The position numbers were made by a program, and so were the translations under genes. From assembly GCA_905147135.1 (NCBI GenBank), contig LR990042.1:10283545-10347544 (forward strand): a stretch of 64,000 bases of DNA, written 5' to 3'. The stretch comes from Blastobasis lacticolella. Lineage: Eukaryota > Arthropoda > Insecta > Lepidoptera > Blastobasidae. Positions 37,216 through 46,353 of the stretch are shown here, one piece after another (the first letter of the stretch is position 1; every line of letters starts with the position of its first letter). The notes beneath the pieces are model-generated. The model ran no database searches. It worked only from the letters and a program-made list of their open reading frames with translations, and was not told where the DNA came from.

Positions 37216-37438
37216 CACCTATATCCTACTTATATCCTTAAAAAAAAAATAGCAAGGCATAAGAATAAAATACATATTATTTTAACAGATGTAGTCGCGG
37301 TAATTAACAATACCTGAACACATACCCGAAAATACGTAGGTCAACATGGAAAGACATTGACGCCGCTATTGTAGTGTTTAAACGAATGGAGTTGGTGTAC
37401 TGACGCATAATAGATAGTATGTAAATAACACTAGAGAT

Positions 37439-37447
37439 GATATATAG
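37439..37447 (+). promoter_or_regulatory. possible TATA element of gene 2
   Basis: GATATATAG lies about 75-80 bp upstream of the gene 2 ATG, which leaves a plausible 45-50 nt leader after a start site 30 nt downstream. A good acceptor (ATTTTTATTTTCAG) 14 nt before the ATG instead allows a spliced leader, so the promoter could be further upstream. Confidence 0.3.
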
Positions 37448-37521
37448 CTTTTTGCGTTTATTTGCTATGAGTGTGTTATATTAAGTTGGTCACATTTTTA
37501 TTTTCAGAGCGAAGCGTAACC

Positions 37522-40500
37522 ATGAAGAGTGTAATAGCTATTTGGGCTTTCGCACTTTGCGTGGAGCTGACTGGTATGTCATTTTCAATGTACCTAATCT
37601 TAGGTTTAGTTTAGTTAGTTGCAATAACGGTTATTTAAAATAATACTCATTTATGACCATACAATTTTAGTCTAAATAATAATGTGGATGTGAGGAAATA
37701 GAAAATTAGAAAAAATCACATTGTATTGCAAATGCAAAATGCCCGTATATTGCGTGAGCGCACAAATCAAGCGTTTGTAATTGAAATAAACTTTAATATT
37801 TTGGATATATCTAGCAAATAATGACGTTTATAATAAACTATTAACACTTAAGACACTTATCAAACTATAAGGGATCAAAGTAGGTATATGTACGTCTCAT
37901 CGACCAGACTATGTTTATCTTTAGTGTAAGTACTATTAAACTATGGTTACGGTAGAAATATTCTAGGGTAGAATAATAATCTATTCAATTTCATGTATCA
38001 TTACATTAAGGCAAGAAAATTTTGATATCTTATCAGATCAGATAACAGTAATACAAAAGTTTTACTTAATAAGATATTATTTAAACAATGTTTAATTTGT
38101 GTTTTTTTTTCTAGTATCACTCCCGTTTTTGGAATATTTAACAAATAATCGTGGTATTGGCCCACCCTCCGAATATGATTACGCTGGCAGTTTCCCTTTG
38201 AGAAACAATAGAAATCAACCCTATAGAAAGGCAAAGTATTTTGGAAGAAATTATGGAGAGGAAGACCTCTATGTTCGGCGCCGCCAGGGCATTAACAGGT
38301 TTAACACACGAAATCTCTACGAAATAAACGAAAATCCTTTTTTGAATGCCAATAACCTACGAGAAAGTTATAACGATCGATTGTATAATGTTAATCGCGA
38401 CCAAACAAGAAATTTGCGCGAAGAAATTCGCATTGTGGAAGAACAACCTGGTCGCAGATACCCTGGTGAAACTTACACTGTTGAAGACATACGGATTGAT
38501 ATTCCTTCAAATTACGAGGCGATAAATGACCAGAACTATGAATCTGCCATTGACAATCTGAGAGCCATTGAAATTGAAACGCAACAGTCATTCTACCCAG
38601 CTAAGAGAGGTATGTCAAAAGTATTATTATAATTGTCACAAAACGGTAGTTTTACAGTTTGAATTCAAATTATCTTTGTAAAGCCGACTATCCTATTTAT
38701 TACAATCTTGTTACAGAACAAGAAGTTAATCCTAACTACGCAAGTACCAACGTAGACACCATCGTTGTAGATGATAATAATATATCACCACTCAGATCAG
38801 ATATATCAGATAGAAAAAGAGTTAAAAGTTTATTAAGAGATCCTGGATTTAGAAATAAAATAGGCGCGATCACATCTGCTGATGCAAATATCCCTCTTTT
38901 TTCGTTAGACAGATCTGCTTTTGTAGTACCAACAGTTGCTGTCGATGCTTCAGTTGAAGTTGCTTCTTCAATTTTGTCGAAATTAAAAGAGAAGAATAAT
39001 TACGACAACCCTATTACAAGTATTTCTAATATGGATAAAACGGCGCAGTTATCACCTATTGACTTTTTTGGAAATACGTCGCCATTTGACATTCTATCAG
39101 CCAACGAGTCGAAAACGTGTTCTCAGGCTACTTCTACTTTAATAACTGATAGTATTAATGATGAACCAGGCCAATCTGTAGTAAATAATGAAAATATTAT
39201 TTCATCAGCTATTGCAGACGTATTATTAACCAGTTCTTCGCAACCAATAAAGTATAAAAATGACGTAAACAAACATTTAAATAAAAATACGTTATCACAG
39301 GCCATTTCTAATATTTTTACAGCTGCCTTAGATAATAAATTAAATACCGACTTTAAGATAACAAGTTCTGATCAGTCTATAGTTTTATCGTCTTCAATTT
39401 TTTAACTTTTATCATCATATGATGTGAAGAATTACAGGTTAGGGAAATCATTTCTTGAAAGACAATCAGCTGATGATACTGCTCAAGCTTCGATTACAGC
39501 CATTAACGACATCGTATCACCGTCTACATCGGAGATAGATATATTATCAAAAGCCATAGCCAATATTTTATTTAATACAGCTAACCTGAATCTTATTGAA
39601 TCCAATACTATTGCTGAATCTATCAAGTTCACTGGTACTAAAGTTCAATCTTTAGCTATTGCTAAGGTACTATTAGAATCATCAGACTCACAAATATTTT
39701 CTACGGCATTTACTCATTTACTTTCTGCTTTACAATTAGGATCATCATTACCCAGTTCTTACCTCATATTAAAACTAATGATTTACTTAAACTAATAATG
39801 TGATCTACGATATAGGGAGAAACAAAAAATTACATTTTCCGAATACATCCGATTCCCAGACTTTATCGAAAGCAATAAAATATATCCTTAACAAAGCAAC
39901 TTTTAAAAACCTGACTACTTTTACTACTAAGATATAAACCGATTGGCATTTCAAATATTGACAATAATTTAATATAAATTTAATGACAAATGCCCAATTT
40001 TATCACAAGCTATAAAAAATGTCTTCAGTATAGAAACAGTTAAGAAACCGATCAAAGTCCGCCCGAACTATGATATGAGCAATATCAAATCTGTTCATAA
40101 TTCTCAAACTTTATCGGCAGTCATTAATAGAATTCTTTCTACAAGCACATGTGATACCGATCCTCTTAATTTCGATAACAAAGATCTTCTCAACAAAAAT
40201 TCCAACAATGGTGCCCAATTAATTTTTTTTGACAAGTCATTGATATTATCAAAACTTATAAATGACGCCCTTACCGCTACTAGCAAACCAACTTCCAATC
40301 CAAATGTGAAATTTGGAGCATTAAAGTCGTTCCTATTTAAAGTGCTTGCTAATGCAGCTACGAAAGCCAATATTATTGATGTCCATACTGCAGCGACTGC
40401 GACTAAACCAATCTTTAATTCAAATATGAAATATAAATGCCAACCTCATCTACTAACAAAGTGGTCGTTCAGAATTTACTAATAGCCATAAATGACATAA

Positions 40501-43500
40501 TTACTACGGCGACTTTGACCGAAACTACCACCAATTCTAATGTCGGTAGTGAAATACTAAATTTGTTAATTGATAAAGTGTTTACTAACCAAGCTGCTTT
40601 TAATGAAGTACAAATTGAACCTATTAACGATTCCCAATCTTTATCAGAAGCTCTAGAAGATTTTTTAATTGCTGCCAGGCAGAAAATCCTAGTTATTAAT
40701 TTAAATGCAAACTAATACATTAAAATTACGTATGTTTGACATTCCATTTTCCATTGTTCCAACATATTTAACAGTTATATTACATTCATAGGTTCCTAAT
40801 TAAACTATTTGATTTGCAAATTAATGATATTCGCGTAAAATCAAAAACAAGATCAAAGCAAAAATTGAGAAAAACAATTGACCTAGCCTTTTTAAGGGTC
40901 TTCTTAATGGCTTCATCGAAACACGAATACCGCTTTCGAGCTCGTGAACATACCAGTTACGTGAAACTGTTGTTGATATGCAGGATTATTCTGCTCCAAC
41001 AGAACTTTACACTAACTGTTTTGATATGCGCGAATGCGATGACTTTACTTCCATTTTCAAGTGAAATGGTCGTGTATTGTTTCGGTATGCTAATGAAAAA
41101 AAGAAAGTCTTACGAAAAAAAAAACTAAGTTCAGATTAACTACTGTTAATATTAATTTGTCGTTTGTGTATCGAGAGACATCATTTTAAGTATATCGCAC
41201 ATCTTATCGGGTTTGTTACCGTGGTAATAAAGTTACTATTGATTATGGTTACACATGTGGGTCCAGTCGCCTGAATGTGCAGGTTTCATCACGATGTTTT
41301 CTCTCACCGTAAGAGCATCGGTTAGTATTCAACTAATGTACATCACTCAGAAAACAGTCATTGGTACATGGCCGGAGCGGGACACTAGCCTTAATAAGGA
41401 ATAAAAATGTAAAATCCTGTTCCACATTATGTTGCATTTCATTATTTTATCAATTTAATTAGTATACTTTAACCTGATTATGTTCAGTTCTGTTAAAGAA
41501 AAAACCTACCTAGTACAATATTCAACTCAACATGTCCAAAGTTTAAGCTATTAATATTTTCAATCCCTTTGCAGGTTCGAATGCTGTAAGACTTCCTGAT
41601 CTTAGTGCTGCTTCTCACACACTGGCTGCAATATTATCTAATATTTTAAACTATGCGTTGTCAGCACAACATTATTCTACTTCTCAGGACCCAACTTTCG
41701 TTGTTCCTATCCCATTTTTAAATGTTCAAAAGTCAGATGATATAGATGTCGATTCAACTCGATTTAACTCTAGAAATATATTTAATAATGGTGAACTTAA
41801 AAATCGTGAATATGATCTCGCTATTGTTTTGTCTTCTCTTTTGACTTCTTCATTTCCACAGACAACTAAAACTGTACCTGAGAGAATTATTCCTGTTATA
41901 GAAATTGACAATTTATATGAAGTTCCAAAAAAACCTATAAAATTAACTCAAAGACGCAATTTAGCTACATCCCGAAATGCTGAGACGGCATTTATTGAGG
42001 AAGTAGAACGAAGAGCCACTGCTGAAGCTAGAGCCGCAAATACTATAAGGCTTGAACGAGAAGCAATCGCAGCTGCTTTAGCTAAGGCTGAAGCTGAAGC
42101 TAAGGCAAAAGCAGCAGCTATTGCAATGTATCAGGCTCAGGCTTTAATTGAATCACAAGCAGCTGCTGCAGCCACGGCAAGGGCGGAAGCAATTGCTAAG
42201 GCTGAATCTGTCGCTAAGGCTGAAGCTGAAGCTGTTGCAAGATATAAAGCTCAGGTAGAAACTTTAGCTGCAGCAGAAGCTGTTGCTAAAGCTGAAGCGG
42301 CAGCTGCAGTGAGAGATCAGGCCCAAGCTGTAATTAAAGCACAAGCTGCAGCTGCAGCCAAAGCAAAAGCTGAAGCTTTTGCTAAGGCCGAAGCTGTTGC
42401 TAAGGCTAAAGCTATTGCTAGGGCTGAAGCTATTTCAAAAGCTGAAGCTGAAGCTGCTGCAAGAAAGCGTTCACAGGCTATAGCGCGAGCTGAAGCGCAA
42501 GCAATGTTGGATGTTTTAGCGGTTACAGCTTCTTCTTCTGGTTCATCTACCGCATCTTCTACTTCAAGAAGCAATTCTGCTTTAAGCGCTTCATCCAACG
42601 CATCGTCTGCCGCGTCAACGAACTCTGCAAATAATATTTCTAATTCAAGTAACAATGTAGCTTCAAGCAATGCAGGTACGGCTGCATCTAGTACCGCTAG
42701 CACAAGCGCATCTTCTTCGTCAAGCTCTTCAACCACTACTAATTCTGATTTGACCACTACAAATCGTGGTTCTAATGAATCTTCTACCAAAAATAGTTCC
42801 AACACGACTAGTAAATCCGTCGCTACGGGTAGTTCTACCGCTACAAAAAATTTTGGTTCTACATCCGGCAATTCTGCTGCTTCCACAAGTACAGCTACTG
42901 CATCAAATTCTTCTTTTGCTAACTCTGCTGCTTCAAATAACGCTGCAAGTACAAGTGGTTTTGCTACTTCCTCTGACACTTCAAATAGTTCTGCAAGCTC
43001 AAACAGTTATTCAGTTTCTAATAACTCAGACAGCTTCTCTTTGTCATCTTCAGCCGCATCCTCTGACACTTTAAATAGTTCTGCAAGCTCAAATAGATCT
43101 TCAGTTTCTAATAGCTCAGACAGCTCCTCTTCGTCATCTTCAGCCGCAACTTCTGCTACTTCCTCTGACACTTCAAATAGTTCTGCAAGCTCAAACAGCT
43201 CATCAGTTTCTAATAGTTCAGACAGCTCCTCTTCGTCACCTAACAATTATATTTCATCTTCATATGCAGCAACTGCCGCAAACTCAAGTACAGATTCTAA
43301 CAAATCCCGGTCTAATTCGCAAAGTTCATCACAAAGTTCCGCATCAACTTCTATTGCTCCAGCAGATGTGAAATTTCCACTTTTAATTGAACAAATTGGG
43401 TCCTATAACCGTAATATAGGTCGTTTACCCCATGGTATAGTAGGATCTGAAAGAATCATCGAAGAAGAAAATGGAGAGGTAAGATGAATTCCTAACTTTG

Positions 43501-44271
43501 TCACTATACCGTTTATGACAGATATCTAAATAGTAAAAGCTGCAGCTTTACGATTCTCAAATGTCTTGCGTAAAAATCTATATCGTGTCATTCAATGCAT
43601 CTGTTGAAATAAACGAAATTACACGATATCGAATTCGCGGGCGATCTTATAATGAAATTGGAGGTTCAAGTTATTTCAAAGTTATCGGATATAGTTTTGT
43701 TCTTCTATCAACTAATATATTGGCAATAATAGTGAACTAATTATGACAAGGGATTTTTTATAATCACTTGACCGCCATCTCACCTAATGGGAAGCGACAA
43801 TGCGGCCGAAAATGCCTGATCAGACAATTCAATCAGGCCTAAAATTAGTCCAGGTTATACTGGTAGGTGGCCGTGTGGTATCCGGCGAAGTAGAATAGCA
43901 CCAACCCTTCACACTCATGGGTGTCGTACAAGGCGACTAATGTTTTCGAAGCAAAAGATCAAGAGTCTCCGTAGTCTGGAAAATGGGCAGCAGCATTTTC
44001 CATCGTTATATTTAAACACTGCTACCTGTCTCCAACCCGCCTACCAAGCGTGGAGATTATGGTAATACCCACCCCTTTCGTAGAAGAGGCCCTAAGTCCT
44101 GCAGTGGACTGTTACGGGCTGTGATGATGATACTGGTAGGTTCTTGTATTTATTCCGTTACGTATTTGTTTATCTTCATTTTTTTTTCAGAAAATCATCG
44201 TACAATATGACAAGGATAATAAAGTGCAACAAATTGAAGTTTTAATGCCTGAAGAAAACTTTATGAATTGA
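37522..44271 (+). CDS. gene 2: secreted Ala-rich coiled-coil and Ser-rich protein, silk-like
   Basis: Exons 37,522-37,573, 38,115-38,609, 41,575-43,478 and 44,191-44,271 join in frame into about 843 residues. Exon 1 is a signal peptide (MKSVIAIWAFALCVELT) like that of gene 1. Exon 2 (about residues 18-183) is Arg/Asn/Tyr-rich, with a paired-basic region near its start. Exon 3 of this model begins with hydrophobic repeat relics (SHTLAAILSNILNYAL), then an Ala-rich coiled-coil stretch (about residues 310-505: AKAEAEAKAKAAA-type, with A/E/K/R/Q), then a Ser/Asn/Thr tract of some 260 residues, partly in 30-34-residue repeats. The last exon adds 26 residues (KIIVQYDKDNKVQQIEV..). The Ser-rich part is sericin-like and the Ala-rich part resembles coiled-coil silks of bees and ants by composition. 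The role is inferred. The model skips the decayed exon at 38,717-40,715. Confidence 0.75.
38717..40715 (+). pseudogene. decayed repetitive exon of gene 2
   Basis: After a good phase-1 acceptor (TTGTTACAG) a frame opens for 229 codons and ends at TAA 39,403-39,405. The same frame then continues to a stop at 39,793-39,795, and homologous pieces go on in other frames to 40,715. All pieces contain degenerate copies of one motif, roughly S-x-A-I-x-x-I/V-L/F: LSQAISNIFTAA, LSKAIANILF, SLAIAKVLLESS, LSKAIKYILNKA, LSQAIKNVF, LSAVINRILST. A related motif occurs once in the intact downstream exon. The exon has phase-1 entry, and both neighbours are phase 1, so it can be skipped without a frameshift. 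It may still be spliced in as a truncated isoform. Confidence 0.7.
41240..41392 (-). repeat. tRNA-headed SINE, family A, copy 6 (partial)
   Basis: Only the tRNA-proximal half of the body is kept (GTACATTAGTTGAATACTAA, CGATGCTCTTACGGTGAGAG on the minus strand). It sits in the intron between the decayed exon and the coiled-coil exon of gene 2. Confidence 0.65.
42060..42515 (+). other. region encoding the Ala-rich coiled coil of gene 2
   Basis: About 150 codons alternate Ala with Glu, Lys, Arg and Gln in AKAEA, AEAIAKAE and RYKAQ patterns, with almost no Pro or Gly. Codon use alternates GCT and GCA, so the DNA is not a simple triplet expansion. This suggests selection on the protein. The pattern fits long helices that pack into coiled coils. 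Confidence 0.7.
42969..43240 (+). repeat. three tandem Ser-rich coding repeats in gene 2
   Basis: The word TCCTCTGACACTT recurs at 42,969, 43,059 and 43,161, so unit lengths are 90 bp and 102 bp. The longer unit has an extra 12 bp (ACTTCTGCTACT-like). Each unit encodes SDT(L)NSSASSN, then SVSN(S/N)SDS and a Ser run. All changes keep the frame. Confidence 0.8.
43768..43815 (-). repeat. fragment of the first LINE's 3' tail
   Basis: The antisense stretch TTGACCGCCATCTCACCTAA..GAAGCGACAATGCGGCC matches the tail of the LINE ending at 7,465 (reverse of GCATCGTCACTTACCACC..GGTGGCGGTCAA). It lies in the last intron of gene 2. Confidence 0.6.
43855..44135 (+). repeat. interspersed repeat family B, copy 3
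   Basis: This is a full-length copy with GGTGGCCGTGTGGTATCCGG at the 5' side, AGAATAGCACCAACCC, GTCGTACAAGGCGACTAATG and a 3' end of GGGCTGTGATGATGATAC. It lies in the last intron of gene 2, 55 bp before the acceptor. Confidence 0.7.
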
Positions 44272-44505
44272 AATAAATCACAATAAGTGACACCTACCCA
44301 TGTGTATCAGTTGATAATAGTGGATCACAAAATAGATCACTTGGACTCATATGATTTCCAATATATTTTAATATATATTTGTACTCTGTTTTCATGAAAG
44401 TTTTAAATTACTTATTCTCACCAACGCTCGTACTTCTATAATTCGTAAATAGTATTTAAAATACCTCATCGACGTATCAATTTATTTACTATTTATTTAT
44501 AAATG

Positions 44506-44511
44506 AATAAA
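44506..44511 (+). terminator. candidate poly-A signal of gene 2
   Basis: AATAAA lies 235 bp after the stop. Another AATAAA overlaps the bases just after the stop (44,272-44,277) and could also act. Confidence 0.45.
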
Positions 44512-44674
44512 AGTTAAAATTCAATAAGTTTGTGAAACGAAATACAAGGTATATTCACTTGTAATCAATATATTATTTCTGAGTCATTAATTATTGTTTT
44601 ATAAAACCCTTATTAAAAAAATGCACGATGTGAAATGCTAGTGAGAAAAAGGAATGTACGAGTAAATGTATCTC

Positions 44675-44945
44675 AAAATAATCATATTCTTGGTGTCAAT
44701 ATCCCGGTTGTGTAGGCGTCCGCCTTGACCATGATCCAGGATTAGGTAGATCAGGTGTTAACAGTAGAGCGACTGCTATCTGACCTCCGTGACCCTGTTT
44801 ACTGGGAAACCCGACTAGATTGGATCGTGGTTACACATTTAGTCGCCTGAATGTGAAGTATTCCTCACTATGTTTTACCTCGCCGTGAGAGCATCGGTAG
44901 GTGCTTAACTAATGCACACAACCCAGAAAAAGTCATTAACACGTA
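44675..44945 (-). repeat. tRNA-headed SINE, family A, copy 7 (head lost)
   Basis: The minus strand carries the full body from TGTGCATTAGTTAAGCACC to GGCGGACGCCTACACAACC. The tRNA part is missing or diverged beyond recognition. Confidence 0.65.
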
Positions 44946-45104
44946 CTTTCAGGTCAGATGGAGCGACAATTCGCGAAAGCCTTCTTAAGCAAACGGTCGG
45001 ACAGCCACAAGTGATGGAAAGCGGACACCGTTGTCCTGGACAACGGTCCAGTAATCTAAGGGGAGTGGGTGCGAGCCGATCTTTGAAATACACGTAGACA
45101 TACC

Positions 45105-45212
45105 TTTAAAGAACTCTAAATTATATTCCAAAGGAAAGGCTTCAGGAAGGAACTCATTCCACATCTTGTGCGACCGCAGGTGGAGGCTGAATGCTGCACC
45201 CACTGCACACAA
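45105..45212 (-). repeat. LINE C-terminal fragment
   Basis: The minus strand reads SLHLRSHKMWNEFLPEAF followed by PLEYNLEFFK. This is the W-N-x-LP-x-x-F-x-x-x-YN-x-x-x-FK signature near the end of LINE proteins, also seen in the LINE at 7,300. The rest of the element is absent. Confidence 0.65.
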
Positions 45213-45794
45213 TGCAATGGGAGTCTAGCAGAGGACTAGTAGAGGCTGATAATGATGATAATAATTAAGGAAAACGTTTAAGGAAAATAACTAGATCAAG
45301 ATAGAAATAAAGATTTTCTGGTAGACAAGAAACTACATTTTAGAAAATGAACGTTTTAAATGGGTCTCCTATCCTATATCTAGAGCCTTCGAAGACCATA
45401 GTTTTCTGTTAATTTAGTATCACTCCTACCAAACCCATGCCAAATTAGTTGATTATGTAAATTTTTTCCACTAATGTAGAGGCTGAAGTCCAGCACGGTT
45501 GTGACGGGCTGCAAATTTGATGTTTGATACGGTCACCTGAGTTGACTCGCTAATCGTAATATTATGTATACATTCTTATAGGTATTAAGAGGAAGCAGCC
45601 AATAGGGAAAGTACTGAAAAAACGCCACTGAATCGTCATTATTATCGTTAGTATCTACCTCACGGTCATTACTATCGTAGTCACGCTCACTTGTTGTCTT
45701 TTTTCTTGAAACACTGTCAATACCCTAAATTAGGAAAACAGTGTGAAACTGGAGCATTTGTTAGAGGTTCACTAACTATTAGGTAACTAAGGTT

Positions 45795-45940
45795 GCGCAA
45801 TGAGCTCCCTGTTGAGGTCTTCACTGGAGAGTATAACATTAAGTTCTTCAAGAACAGGAGTGAAAAGATTTTTACGGGGTCTGCAGTGCGTGGGTGATAC
45901 TCCTTCTATTGCAAACGTCCATAGACTGTGGTGACTGTTA
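45795..45940 (+). repeat. LINE C-terminal and 3' fragment
   Basis: The plus strand reads LRNELPVEVFTGEYNIKFFKNR, the same LINE C-terminal signature, then a GCGTGGGTGATAC tail and GTCCATAGACTGTGGTGACT. It breaks off where the MITE at 45,941 begins. Confidence 0.65.
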
Positions 45941-46077
45941 GAGCGCTTGCACATATAGGCGTTCAAGTCGCGCTGCAGTAGCGCTGCACCAGCGGAGCCG
46001 TTTACATTACAGCGGCTGCAGCGCGGCTTAGCAGCGCTGCGGTCGTGCGACGAAAACGCCTATTTATGAAAGCGCTT
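45941..46077. mobile_element. 137-bp MITE with TTA duplication
   Basis: The ends GAGCGCTTGCACATATAGGCG and, reversed, AAGCGCTTTCATAAATAGGCG match, and the interior is a GC-rich palindrome of GCGCTGC words. TTA sits on both sides (45,938-45,940 and 46,078-46,080), fitting Harbinger-like insertion. It landed inside a LINE fossil. Confidence 0.75.
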
Positions 46078-46353
46078 TTAACCATTACACAAGACGTAAG
46101 CTTATTTGCCACGTTAGTGGTATAAAAATTAAGGATAACCAGTAATTATTGGTGTAAGCTAAACGTCCACTACCTATACTTTCGGTTTAGGCAGTATGTC
46201 CCTTCACTGCCTCTTTCATCATATCATTGAAGTCTGTGCTTTTGGCATTTGGCATAACACAGACAGAGGTACTAAAAATACATAGTTAAACTTACTGGGC
46301 TGACTCTCGAAATAGAGGGTGATGTTTTAAGATATGAATGTTTTAAGATATGA

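Larger units (their letters stand above)
34930..37438. other. intergenic region between genes 1 and 2
   Basis: No gene is supported. It holds a pair of hairpins at 35,404-35,477, a family B tail remnant near 36,980 and an antisense family D fragment at 37,095-37,215. The open frame at 36,623-36,838 has no family signature. Confidence 0.4.

Noticed and set aside
40814..41128. 104-codon frame in the gene 2 intron
   Set aside because: It shows no repeat motif of the decayed exon and no splice support, and it ends in an A-rich run; most likely chance.
42317..42979. 220-codon minus-strand frame opposite gene 2
   Set aside because: It is the antisense shadow of the Ala/Ser-rich exon; its Glu/Leu/Ala composition mirrors the sense codons, and no splice or promoter context supports it.
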